Source: Dasypus novemcinctus
Lineage: Eukaryota > Chordata > Mammalia > Cingulata > Dasypodidae
NCBI RefSeq assembly: GCF_030445035.2
Contig: NC_080702.1
Coordinates: forward strand, 23,013,652-23,077,651
Direction of reading: 5' to 3'
DNA length: 64,000 nucleotides
In this document: positions 23,287 to 35,437 of the stretch, piece by piece
Layout of the letters: every line of letters starts with the position of its first letter
How positions within the stretch are numbered: the first letter of the stretch is position 1
Notes under the pieces: generated by a model
Databases searched by the model: none
What the model was told of the DNA's origin: nothing
What the model saw: the letters and a program-made list of their open reading frames with translations, nothing else
Program-made: the position numbers and the translations under genes

Positions 23287-24525
23287 AATTTTTTTTTATT
23301 TTTTATTTTTTGTCTTTATTCATTTTTTAATATTACATTAAAAAAATATGAGGTCCCCGTATACCCTCCACCCCCCTCACCCCACTGGTCCCCCTGTAGC
23401 AACATTCTCCTCCATCATCATGAGACATTCATTGCATTTGGTGAATACATATCGGAGCTTTGCTGCACCTCATGGTCAATAGTCCACATCATAGCTCACA
23501 CTCTTCCACGTTCCGTCCAGCGCACCATGGGAGGACATACAATGTCTGGTAATTATCCCTGCAGCATCACCCAGGACAACTCCAAGTCCCGAAAACGCCT
23601 CCACATCTCATCTCTTCCTCCCATTCCCCACACCCAGCAGCCACCATAGCCACTTTCGTCCCTCCAATGCTACATTTTCTTCGATTACTAATCACAATAG
23701 TTCATGAATAGAATATCAGTAAGTCCACTCTAATCCATTTTCTGTTCCTCCATCCTGTGGACCTTGGATTGGTTGTGTCCACTCCACATCTATATCAAGA
23801 AGGGGCTTAGATTCCACATGGATGCTGGATGCAATCCTCCTGCTTTCAGTTGTAGGCACTCTTGGCCCCATAGTACAGTGGTTGACCTTCACCTCCATGT
23901 TAGCTGAGTGGGGTAAGTCCAATAAACCAGAGTGTAGTAGCTGAAGTCTATTGAGGCTCAGGGCCTGGCTCTATCATATGGTCAGTCCAGAGATTCAGAT
24001 CCCCTGGGAATATATTAAACCCCAGCACCAACTACAATTCTGGTAAAGTAACATGAAAGGCTTGTGAAAAGAGATCACATCTGAGTCCAGCTCCATCACA
24101 CAGAAACACCAACTCCAAAGAAGGGCCAACTGACATGGCACTGAACTCCATCTGCCATGACCATAAAACCTATGGGTCTGTGTAGCCCTCAGAAGAACCA
24201 ATACCTGGGGTTGTATCTACTTTTTCTGTCTCTGGGACTCTGCTCAGGTGTGCATAAGGGAAACCCCTCTGATAACCTCCTGGCTCTTTTTTAGAGACTC
24301 ATAGCCATATAAACTCATTTGTCCTTTCCATTTCCCCCTTGATTTAGGTCAAAAAGCATTTTTAACTCCTGTTATTATATGTAGACAGAGATATTCTGCT
24401 GGTCCGAGTTGAACCTTTTATTCAAGGTCATTTTCTACTTACATCATCAGCTGGTACTTGGTAGTAATCTCTCGGCGCCAGGGAGGCTCATCCCCAGGAG
24501 TCATGTCCCATGCTGGGGGGAAGGG
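23287..24525 (-). mobile_element. 5'-truncated L1, 3' UTR, antisense, nested
   Basis: The reverse complement of the L1 3' UTR starts at a T-rich tail and continues about 1.2 kb. A degenerate duplication flanks it ('gtctcctttttttaa' near 23273, 'gtctcttattttttaa' near 24525). It sits within the T/C-rich 5' UTR of the L1 that starts at 22578. The open frame 23110-23649 runs across the junction and is not a gene. Confidence 0.75.
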
Positions 24526-24799
24526 TCTCTTATTTTTTAACATTTTTATCCTACCTTTTCATCATTAATTTATTATACTTTATTGTCTTTATTTTTTCCT
24601 CTTCCTTGTTCTTTTAATGTTTCTTTCTTTCATTATTTCATTCTTTTCTTCTTCCTTCCTTTCTATCTTTCCTTGTTTTGCCTTTTTAAAATTGCTAATC
24701 ACTTATTTGGCATTCTATTATATTACATTCTATTCTACTTTTTCCTGTTTTTTCTCACCTTTCAAAAGTTTTATTCCTTCTTTATATATATGTATATAA

Positions 24800-27700
24800 A
24801 GTTACTATATGCTGTCTACAAGAAACTGACCTTAGATCCAGGGATAAAAACAAGTTGCAAGTGAAAGGTTGGAAAATAATTTTCCATGCAAACATTAACC
24901 AAAAAAGGGAAAGATTAGTTATACTATCAGGTAAAATAGGCTTTAAATTCAAAACTGTTGTAAGAGAAAAAGAAAGACCTTAGATATTAATAAAAGGGAT
25001 AATCTAAGAAGATAGAATAATCATAAGAATGTATGCACTTAACAAAGGATCCCTAAAATACTTGAGGCATATATTAGCAAATCTAAAGGAAGAAAAGATG
25101 CCTCAACAATCATAGTGGGGAGATGTCAATACACTATTATCACCATTAGACAGGACATCTCAACAGAGGCTCAAAAAGAAATATGTACGTTAGTGGAACT
25201 AGACATACTAGACTTACAAAGAACATTCTACTCAAAAAGAGCAGGATATACATCTTGTCACGTGTTGTAGCTTCATTCTCCAGGATAAACCACATGCAAT
25301 GTCATAGAAAAAGTCTCAACAAATTTAGAAAGATAGAAGTAAAAAGCACTTTTCGTCACCACAGCTGAATGAAGTTAGAAATCAATAAAGAATGAAAAAT
25401 GCAATGGGCAAAAATATGTGGAGGTTAAACAACAAACTCTCAAACTATCAATAGGTCAAGGAGGAAATTGCCAGAAAATTCAGTAACTACCTAGAATTAA
25501 ATGAAAATGAGAATGCAGTATATCAAAATGTATGGGAGGCAGCTCTATCAGTGCTGAGAGGGAAATTTACAACCCTAAATACATACATTTGAAAAGAAGA
25601 GAGAGCTAAAATTAAAGATCTAATTGCACACCTGGAGGAACAAGAAAAAGGACTATAAAATAATCCAAAACTAGCAGAAAGAAGGAAATAACAAAGAATA
25701 GAGTAGGAAAAAAGTGAAATTGAGAATAGAAGAAACATTAGAAAGAATTAACCAAACCAAAAGCTAGTTTTTGGAAAAGATGTATAAAAATGGCAACCCT
25801 TTAGCTAGACTAACAAAGAAAAAGTGAAAGAAGATGCACATAAATAAACTCAGAAATGTGAGTGAGAATATCATTACTGATTCCACAGAAATAGAGTATC
25901 GTAACAGTTACTTTGTCCAAGGTGGACAATTTAGATGAAATAGATGAATTTCTAGAAACACATAAGCAAACTACATTGATGAAAGAAGAAACAGAAGACT
26001 CAACAGACCAGTCATAAGTAATGAGATTGAACTAGTCCTCAAAAACCTCCCAATCAAGAAAAGCCTAGGACCAGATGATTTCACAGTTGGGTTCTACCAG
26101 TCATTACAGAAAGAACTAACATATTTCATGCTCAAACTCTTCCAAAACAATAGGAATGGAGGGAACATTACCTAACTAATTCTACAATGCTAACATCACC
26201 TTAAGTCCAAAACCACATAAAGATGCTACATGGGAAAAAATACAACAGAAGAAACATTCTAATGAACTTAGATGCTAAAATCCTCAACAAATTACTTGCT
26301 AATCAAATCCAACAACACGTCAATGGAATTATACACCATAATCAAGTGGATTTTAACCCAGGTATGCAAGGATGATTCAACATAAGAAAATCAATTAATA
26401 TAAAATAATACATAAACAGTTTGAAGAGGGAAAAAAACCACAACCATTTCTGTTGATATAGAAATATCATTCAATAAGACAGAATACATTTTTGATGAAA
26501 CACTTAAAAAATAAAATTGGAAGGGAACTTCCTCAACATGATAAAATGTGTATATGAAAAACCCACAGCTGACATCATAGTGATGAAATGCTACAGGTTT
26601 TCCCTTAAATATTTGAAAAAAGACATGGATGCCCCCTGTCACCATTCTTATTTAGCATCATTTTAGCAGTATTTGCTTAAGGACTTAGGTAAGTAAAATT
26701 AATAAAAAGCAACCTTACTCAGCAGAACCTCAGAGATACAAACTCAGGTAGTGGTGCTCCTGAGGGCTACAGAGACACCCAGGTCTTACAGTTATGGCAG
26801 ATGGCTCTGGAGTTCAGTGCCTTGCCAGGGTTTCCTTCTTTGGAATTTGTGCTCTTGAGTGTGATGGAGTTGGACTCATATATGACTTCTCTACACATGC
26901 CTCCTGTTACTTTTATTGAGCCTGTGATTCCTGTGGGGTTGATGTATGCCCAGGAGACTTGAATCTCTGTCTATGTACCAGCTGGGCCCTGAGCCTCAGT
27001 GGTGTTGCAGCACCTATTCTCCAGTCTATTGGACTTTCCCAGGTCCGCTAACAAGGAGGTGAAAATGGACAAGCACCACACCAAAGAACTGAGAGAGTCA
27101 ATAGCTGTGGGCTTGAGATTTCCATCCACCAGCCTGTGGGATTGAAGCCCCCTCTCAAATGGGAAGTAGAATGGGTATCACCACCCCAGAGTCCTCAGGA
27201 TAGAGGAATAAAATCTGGATTAGAGTGGACCTACTACTGTAGAATTATTGTGGCTCTAGCAATAGAAGAAATTATATCATTGATGTGGAGACAGTGGCCA
27301 TGGGAGTTACTGAAGGCACAGAGAGGGAAAAGGAGGTGTAGTATAGGGCATTTTGGGGACTTGAAGTTTTCCTGAATGATTGCAGGGACAGATGCAGGAT
27401 ACTATATATATTCTGTCTTAACCCACTGAATGGATTGGGAGAAAGTATAAACTACAATATTAAGTATAGTCCATGGTGTGTAGCAGTGCTTCAAAACATC
27501 TTCATTAATTGCAGGGAATGTACCACACTAGTGAAAGAAGTTATTGATGTGGGAAAAGTGAGAGATGTGGGGAGTGGTGCATATGGGAAACTCTTACATT
27601 TTTTAATGTAACATTTTGTGTGATCTATGCATCTTTTAAAAATAAATAAAAAATATAAATTTTTAAAAAGCATCCAAATTGTAAACAAAGAAATAAAACC

Positions 27701-28031
27701 TTTATTCTTTGCAGAACATGAGAACCTATACCTAAAAAGTCCTGGAAAAATATACAGCAAAGCTTCTGGAACTGATAAATTCAGTATAATGGTGGGATAT
27801 AAGATCAATATGCAGCAATCAGTAGCATTTCTGTACACTAATAATGAGCAATCTGAAGAGGAAATCAGGAAAAAATTTCATTTACAATAGCAACTAAAAG
27901 AATCAAATGTCTAGGAATAAATTTAATTATGTAAAAGACTTGTACACAGGAAGCCACACAACATCATTAAAAGAAACCAAAAAGTATCTAAATAAATGGA
28001 AGAATATTCCACATAATTCTGTAAGTTATGA
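24800..28031 (+). pseudogene. L1 ORF2 relic
   Basis: Endonuclease, linker and reverse-transcriptase segments can be followed against the full-length copy: 'tatgctgtctacaagaaact' (endonuclease start), 'tggttctaccag' and 'aatcaagtggattttaaccc' (RT fingers), and 'atgatgaatgcagcaatc'-like palm-end words at 27810. Short open pieces (25183-25368; 27750-27887, encoding '[19 protein letters not shown]') survive. Stops, shifts and the 26712-27663 insertion destroy it. Confidence 0.75.
26712..27663 (+). mobile_element. 5'-truncated L1, 3' UTR, sense, nested in ORF2 relic
   Basis: A 9-bp duplication 'taaaaagca' flanks it (26703-26711 and 27664-27672). Removing it restores continuity of the host ORF2 relic across the RT palm ('gcatccaaattgtaaac' matches 'gcattcaaattggaaag' at 46770). 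It ends in the usual 'ctttaaaaataaataaaa' tail. Confidence 0.85.
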
Positions 28032-29780
28032 CAAGATTTATAATGGCCTGTATCTGTCATTGCAATGTCACTTAGGACAATTCACAAGTTTCAGAAATGC
28101 CCCCATATTATTCTTGTTTTTCCCTCTCCCTGTCCTCAGAAACTCCAGTGGCCACTGCCTCCACATCAATAATATACTTTCTTCCATTGCTAGAATCACA
28201 ATAAGTATATAGTATAATATCAATAAGTCTATTTTGGTCCCAAGTTCATTCCCCAGTCCTGAGGATTCTGGGATGGTGATGTCCACTCCACCTCTAAATG
28301 AGAGCTGCAATCGTTAGGACCAATGAATGGGACTCTCTTGCTTCCAGTTGTAGATTCTGTCAGATCCATGGTACGATAGTTGTCCATCATCACCTCTATT
28401 TTGGTTGTCCTGGGTGAGTCCAATTAATTGGAGAGTAGGTGTTGTAATTCTGAAGAGATTCAGGGCCCAGCTGGCACATGGACAGCCCAAAGATACAAGT
28501 CTCTTGGACATACACCTACCAACTCTAGTACTAATTATAGTTTCAAATAGAAGGATAGAAAAGCCATGTGTAGGGAAACCACAATTAAGTCCAACTCTGT
28601 CACACCAGAGAGCATAAATTTTAAAGTGGGACCCACTGGCAAGACACCAAAATCCTGAGCTATATGCTCTGACTACAGCCTCTGGATGTCTCCAGTTCCC
28701 TTAGGAGCCCTGTTATTTTGGGTAGCATTTCTTTGGCAGTCAAAGAGATTGTGCTGTGATGTGCATAAGCATAACCTTTGGAATGACCTCCAAATGCACC
28801 TTGAAGTCTCTTAGCATTATAAACTCATTTGTCTTCACACTTGCCACCTCTTGGTCAAGGTCTTTTTGCAGTTGCATTGCTAAATAGTTCTTGGTAGTAA
28901 TCCCTTGGTTCCAGGGAGGCTTATGCCCAGGAGTAATGTCCATCCTGGGGGACAGGTAATATATTTATACACTGAGTTTGGCTTAGAGAGAGGCCACATT
29001 TGAACAATGAGGAGGTTCCAATGATGCAACCTTATGTACCCTGCAACTCTTGGCTAAGTTTCCATTTCAAAATTAAAGGTTCATAAGCACAGTCATCAGT
29101 ATCAAGGACCTGTCAATGGACCACTCTCCTTCACTAGGCATTGCCCTTGTGCTTGGGGGATTCTTGCTGATCTCTTAGAAAATATGGCAGAGCTCCCCAG
29201 GATGGGAATTTGATATTCCTTTTTTTGTTGTGCGAATCTTCACCTACAATGACAATGCCCCAAGACACATTTGAACACATTCATTTTCCTTATATGTGTG
29301 CCCAGGTGAGCTTCCTCCCATGTATTCCCCATCACTGATACCCCATACCAAGGATCCTTCTCTGCTACAGTTGTAACCCTTCTGTGATCCATAATTTCTT
29401 AAAATATGAAGCCAATAAAATAGCTAAAACTGATGAATGAATGATAGCTTTAAAAATAAAATATAGTTTTTAAAAAATATATTAAAATAGGAGATAAAAA
29501 TAATGAAAAACATTTTTAAAATTGACATTCCCTTTCATCACTATAAGATATGTTGTTGTTTATGTACAGTGACATTGTCTTCCATTTATTCCCCCAGTGT
29601 CTTACTTTTAAAAATTTTGTTCTCAAAGAAGTTTTAGTTTACAGAAAAGTTATGCACTGAATACATGGGACTCCCATATACCCAACATCCTCCTCTTTCC
29701 CCCTTCCCCTAGTAATAACATTGTATATGTGGTTGGTAGATTTATTACAACTGATGTACAAGTATTGAAAAAAAGGTATA
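28032..29780 (-). mobile_element. Long L1 3' UTR copy, antisense, missing its poly-A end
   Basis: About 1.75 kb of antisense 3' UTR parallels 60450-62240 of the other long copy. It starts inside the UTR ('ggcctgtatctgtcattgca'), so the last 260 bp or so next to poly-A are absent. That makes simple reverse-transcribed insertion unlikely as the origin of its left edge; deletion or rearrangement is more likely. It meets the sense L1 tail to tail at 28031. Confidence 0.65.
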
Positions 29781-29789
29781 TATTTTAAT

Positions 29790-30825
29790 ATATGAAAATG
29801 TTAACTCTAGGCTTTAGCCCCAGTCTATTTCTTGGTTTTGCAAGCAGTTAGTGTGATAAGACAGGGAGATTACTTGAGCTTCAACCCTGCTATCAGGATG
29901 GCCTATCCCAGGTGAATTCAAATCGCAGCCCTTTCCATGTCTTTTTAGACCTCTGCACTGTCCTGGGGTCTTGCATATTTGCTTTGGAGTTACTCTCTTT
30001 ACAGGAGTTTGATGGTCCCCTCTGCTTCCCAAGGGACATTTCTCCCTCTACAGTGTATTTGACACTGGCAGGCCTTTTTCCCAGAGGTTACCACCATAGT
30101 TTTTTAAAAATTAATTTTATTGTCTCATGCTGCTTTTGCCTGGAAGGCAAATTCCTAAGTCAGTCCTCCATAGTGAAATCATGGCCACGGTCATATGAGG
30201 GAGTGCAGACATGCACAACATGCTTCTTTTTGGGATATTAGGAGGGGTTCCAAAACTTCTCAGATGGCTTCATGTGGCTAAGCTTTCCTGGCATTCCCAG
30301 CCAATGCAGCCCTTCAGCAAAATGTGACCTGCAGCCTGAGGAAGCACTGAGTCTACAAATCTCCCCTTCCTCTGCTGATGTCTGGAAGGACTGGTACAAT
30401 GGCTTCTGTTGCCTTTGTCCAGGACAGGATTGAAACAATGGCACCCTCAGAGCTGGGACCCAGCAAAACAACTTCACTAATCAAAAGCTGTTATCAGTGA
30501 TTGGCCATGCCCATGCTATTTTTTGGGAAGAAGATTTTTAAGTCCCTTTTTGTCACCAGTAGGAGTCAGGGACTGGACCCCACAGCAGCCAACCATGAGA
30601 GTGTGCATATGGATGCTGGTAGCCACTGCATAGAGACACCGATTCATGGGTCTTTACTGCAATTTATCTGCCCTTTGGCCTGCTCTTCCCTCAATGTTGA
30701 ACTGTGTTCTTCTGGCTTCTAAAGTCTCAAAATATTTGTTTCAGACAGTTCCTGCCTGTTTAACAGTTATTTGTGGTAGGACTGTGTCCTGGAGATCCCT
30801 ATTGCCATCTTCCCCAAAATTTCTC
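29790..30825 (-). mobile_element. Probable L1 5' UTR, antisense
   Basis: The right end in reverse complement reads 'ggggaagatggcaatagg', like a mammalian L1 start (AAGATGGC). It is followed by 'ctgttaaacaggcagga' and a GC-richer stretch with no frame. It may be the 5' end of the same internally deleted L1 whose 3' UTR lies at 28032-29780. Confidence 0.45.
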
Positions 30826-32015
30826 TCAAAAATATTTTAACTGACATACTTTGCCAATTAAATTTCATGTTAATATAATATCAACAAGTACAGAACATAG
30901 TAAATAAGTTCAATAGTGCTACATTTCTTATTTCCAGGAAATCAGATACTTTCAGAAACACAATTAGTTCAGGTAAATCTAAACATCCATTGATAATTTT
31001 TAATTAGTTATTCTGCTACTGTGGAATCACAAAAGAACATCAGGTTCCTTTAGTTAAAGTTTTGGAAGCATATCACCTGATTTTCTCATATCTTGGGAAC
31101 ATAAGTTTTTGAATGAAAATAATATCATAATTTACCCAAGTACCTCAAAGTTCTCCCTATTGTAAAATATTAAAAATTCAGAATCAAATCAAAGAACTAA
31201 AATTGTTGTCAAGAATTGCCAACCTTTCTCAACCTTTAGTCAATATGATATGTAAATCTGAAGACAATACTGGACCTTCTTCTTCAATCCAGACTCCGGA
31301 TGTCAGTGCTAGGAAAAAGGAGTAAAATAAGGCTCATGGCTTATGGAGCTACCAGAGTATGTTCTATTCTTGTTTATCTTATGGACTATTTCTTGCTCTT
31401 AACTATCTATTAAATATTTCCCAATATAGGTTTGCCCATCAATTTGAGTCCATTAGAAATTCAAAAGACTTTTTTGCTGCTTAGATTTTGACAAAAATAT
31501 TCTGTGAGGCTGTTTAAGCACAATTACTATATAGAAATTAAATAGATTCCCAAAATGGGCTTTGTGATAAATAAAACTAATTTTGGATCTTTAGCTGCAA
31601 TTCATTAATAATATATTTTTTTAAGCATTCAGAATTTTTTTTTTTTGTTAGAGAACTTCATGTCAGGCATCATATTGAACACCTTATAGGTGATACCAAT
31701 AAAAAATGAGCTAGATTCTGACAGAATATATCCAATAGAAAAATGAAAAATAATTAAGTGAAAAAGTAATATTGTGATAGGGTTTAAAAGGGAAAACAAT
31801 TCTATGTAATGACAGGAGGAGATCATCTGCTCTTTTAATGACTTGATCAAAGTGATAAGAGAGATCCACCAAAAGGAAATAGCCATCAGTAGGAAATATC
31901 CACCATCAGTCAATATATTATGCATTATGGATCAATTCACACTCAGTTATACTAATTCATAAGAGTAAAAAAAATAAAATCTTATTCTTATATTATGAAT
32001 TCTTTCTCCCAACAC
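30826..32015. other. No feature recognised
   Basis: AT-rich sequence. The minus-strand open frame 31629-31925 is T-driven and has no recognisable content. Confidence 0.35.
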
Positions 32016-32019
32016 CTGG

Positions 32020-32215
32020 TACTGTTCAATTAGATTTGCATTCATCAATATATTTATACTCACAAAACCATATAATGTATATGCTATTATCATTACCATT
32101 TTGTAGATGAAGCATCGGAGGAAAGAAAATTTATGTAGCATATCTGAAATCACTAATAAAAGGTGAAGTCAGGAAGGAAATCCATTTACTCTGGACCCAA
32201 GCAGCAGCTGTTAAA
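32020..32215 (-). mobile_element. MIR SINE, antisense, decayed
   Basis: 'gctattatcattaccatttt' followed by 'gtagatgaagcatcggagga', 'aaggtgaagtcaggaagga' and 'ctctggacccaagcag' follows the antisense MIR order. Confidence 0.5.
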
Positions 32216-33495
32216 TTCTGCTTTGGGATTTCACCACTGCAATTTTCCAGTTCTCAGCTAGAGTTAGTTGTGACTGGTTTATGAGTGCTTATGGGACTGA
32301 TTAATATTTTTGTTTGCTCGTTTCCAAGAGAACAGACTTCATTAATTTGGCCATTTGAATTACAATGGAATAAATTTGCTTGGTCTACCTAAGGGAACTG
32401 AGGGGCAGACAAGGGACATTTTCTCTGAGGAAAGTGCAGGTAGAATTTTAAATTGGCCTTAATATCTTCGGTAGAGAATTTTGTGTTTTATTTAACCACC
32501 ATAATTCTGTGGCAATGTGTGATACCAATAAACACGATTTCTCTGTAAAAGGACAAATTGGGCTGCAAGATGGGGCAAAGAAACAGAGTAACTGGAAAGT
32601 ATAGATGTGGTTATGGTGCTGGTCGTTTAACTACCAAAATATGCAAAATCATTGATTTCTCTGAAAATCAAACTTAACTTTTGAAATTAAAGAAAGTAAC
32701 CCCTTGAAGACATATTATAAAGGTAAGATAGCATATGTGAAACAATGGGTGTATTTCATATAGTTATATAGAATATGATTTATGATTACTATCTCATTAA
32801 TGCTGTTTCTAGCTCTTGCAAATCAGGAATAAGCAAAAGCAGATAACATCTGCTTTAAATTTCTACGTTGGATATAAACATACACAGAAATAGATACAGA
32901 AATAGAAACAGAAAAGTAACTGTAGGTGTAGATATATACTTAGCCATAGATTTTAAAAAATATATATATATGTTTATATATATATAGAGAGAGAGAGAGG
33001 GAGAGGGACAGAAATATAGACAGAGGTAAATGGAGAGATTATATATATGAATATTTTATTTTTAAACAAAATCTACTTATTAACATCATTCCAACTTCCA
33101 GTTGTCTAAATATATTTCCTTACAATATAGAGTATATTATCTAGGTAATAGATGTTCCATCATATTACAGACTCATTTCAGAATCTGAGTCAAGAATCCA
33201 GGGCATCCAAATGAATCAATGATCTCCAAAGGAACACTTACCCAAGCACAACTGAAGGAATCATGCCTTATTTAGCAGGCCTCCCAGATTAGACCTTCAC
33301 TGACAGCCTTCCTGGGGGCTCAGGAGGTGTGATGTGATCTGCAGATCCCACATGACTCTCTTCCCTCATTTCCTAAAATTTCTCCCATTCAATGTACCTG
33401 CTTTGTGCTGAGTATGCCTTCTCCTGGTGTGCTTTCACTAGACACCCCTCAAAATGAGAAACTCCCTTACTTCCTTAAGACTGCTTAAATGTCAC
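32216..33495. other. Unassigned DNA with a microsatellite
   Basis: No gene was recognised. A (TA)n/(GA)n simple repeat occupies about 32951-33010. Confidence 0.4.
32951..33010 (+). repeat. (TA)n then (GA)n microsatellite
   Basis: Alternating TA runs with one interruption pass directly into a GA run followed by GGGA units. Confidence 0.85.
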
Positions 33496-33499
33496 CTCA

Positions 33500-33915
33500 G
33501 TGAGACCTCTACTGCCCGCTAATTTTTTAAAATTTTTATTAGGCAAATTTACATATTTAAAATTAGAAAAAATAAAACAAAACACTAAGAATCTTCCAGA
33601 ACACAAACAAGTTTCAACTATCATCATCTTTCTAAAGTTCTGGTTTCATTTATTTCACCTCACCACCACCCGATATTTCTTTGATGCTCTTGTTTTTTTT
33701 TTTTTTTCTTGTTTTGTTTTTCTGGAGCATTTTAAAGCAATTTGAAGACATAATAATACTTCTACTTAAATATTTCGGTTTACAACTCAACAAAAGATGA
33801 AGACTTAAAAAAAAAACAAGACGCCATTATCATATTCAAGCATCAATTCCCTTGTATCATCTAATACTGAACATATATTCAAATTGCTCTTTCTAAATCT
33901 TTTTTACAATTCTGA
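33500..33915 (-). mobile_element. Old L1 (L1M-type) 3' UTR, antisense
   Basis: The word order ('tctggagcattttaaagca', 'taaatatttcggtttacaa', 'cgccattatcatattcaagc', 'tcatctaatactgaacat') matches the antisense 3' UTR of ancient mammalian L1s. A T run near 33690 produces a spurious open frame. Confidence 0.55.
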
Positions 33916-34213
33916 CCATCCTATCTAAAATGTCAATGCTGACCCTCACCTTATACTTCCAGTATCATTCTACATGGTTTTTCTTTCAAATATGATACTT
34001 ATCAATGCTAACAACATGTAAAATGTCTTGCTCTACCAGAATATTAATGTTGAAAGAGCTATTTTTTCTTTTTTCCTTCTTCATTCATGAATCCCAACCA
34101 AAGTGCTTGAAAATAAATATGCTGAATGAGTCATGAGAATCAAGCACAAATAGGGCTTTCTAGATAGCATCTAGTACTTGGCCTAAGTATCCCTGTTTTC
34201 TGTTCCATTTACT

Positions 34214-35426
34214 ATTTTTCAGTTTATTTTCTCTACTTTTAAAAAATATTACTTTAAAAAAATATGAGGTCCCGTATACCCACCACCACCCTCACCCCAC
34301 TTCTCCTACATCAACAACCTCTTCCATCATCGTGGGACATTCATTGCATTTGGTGAATATATTTTGGAGCACTGCTGCACAACATGGATAATAGTTTATG
34401 CTGTAGTTTACACTCTCCCCTAGTCTACCCAGTGAGCTATGGCAGGACCTACGATGTCCAGCATCTGTCCCTGCAGTACCACCCAGGACAACTCCAAGTC
34501 CTGAAAATGCCCACACAGCATATTTCTTCTTCTTTTCCCTTCCCTTAGCAGCTACCATGGCTACTTTCTCTACATCAGTGCTACATTTTCTTCCATTACT
34601 AATCACAATAGTTTTATTGTAGAATATCAGTAAGTCTACTCTAATCCATACTCTATTCCTCCATCCTGTGGACCCTGGGATGGTTATGTCCACTCCACCT
34701 CTATATCTAGAGGGGGCTTAGAGTCTACGTGGATGATGAATGTAATTCTCCTGCTTGCAGCTGTAGGCAGTCTTGGCTCCTGGGTGTGGTGATTGACCTT
34801 CTTCACCTCCCTGTTAGCTGACCCAGGTAAGTCCAATAAACCAGAGTGTAGGAATTGCAAGTCTGCTGAGGCTCAGGGCCTGGCTATCACATGGACAGTC
34901 CAGAGATTCAGGTCTCCTGAGTATATGCCAACCCCAGCACCAACCACAGGTCTGGTAAAAGTGAGATAACTAAAAATTTAGAAAATTATGTAGTCTAAAA
35001 TATAAACCATAATGGAAACCCAAGTGGAACCATGTTTAAAAACTATTGTTTCAGTATCTGTACATCAGATGCAGCAAATATAATACAAACATGTAAAAAG
35101 ATCATTGCTGGGGAAAGGGCAAAGTGTTTGAGTGTGGGAGTACCATATATTATATGTGTGAATTACTGTGATCTAAAACTTTTGTGAAGACAAACCTAAT
35201 AATTAGGGAAAAAAAGTAAAAGAAAGGGTATAGACACTGAGGAAGAAATGGAAAAAATACTGCCTTGCCACTGTATGTACAGGGCAACACCTATAGCAAT
35301 AGGCAAAATGTCAAAAACAAAGTTTTTCCATTTTTACAGTTTTTGATATCCCTATTTATTTTTCCTTTATTTAATTTTTATAAATTAGTATGTATTCTAT
35401 ATCTAACCTTTAAACCCATCACTATA
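34214..35426 (-). mobile_element. L1 3'-end insertion with 5' inversion
   Basis: Antisense L1 3' UTR (34214-34965, matching about 50600-51290 of the full-length copy) is joined to a sense piece (34966-35426, matching about 49333-49680). The order is minus then plus, with about 0.9 kb of UTR missing between the two source segments. The 11-bp word 'ttccatttact' flanks the unit (34203-34213 and 35427-35437). This is the twin-priming signature. Confidence 0.75.
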
Positions 35427-35437
35427 TTCCATTTACT

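Larger units (their letters stand above)
22578..28031 (+). mobile_element. L1, sense, internally deleted, hosting two other L1s
   Basis: A 5' end at about 22578 ('ccattatggctaagtagg', resembling the 'agatggcggctgagtg' start of the full-length copy) opens a GC-rich 5' UTR. The UTR then turns T/C-rich, as it does before ORF1 in the full-length copy. At about 24800 it jumps straight into ORF2 endonuclease sequence, so ORF1 is missing. ORF2 then runs to about 28031. Two other L1 3' ends are inserted: antisense at 23287-24525 and sense at 26712-27663. Confidence 0.65.

Noticed and set aside
23110-23649. 179-aa open frame
   Set aside because: It crosses from an L1 5' UTR into an antisense L1 3' end and is low-complexity in its T-rich part.
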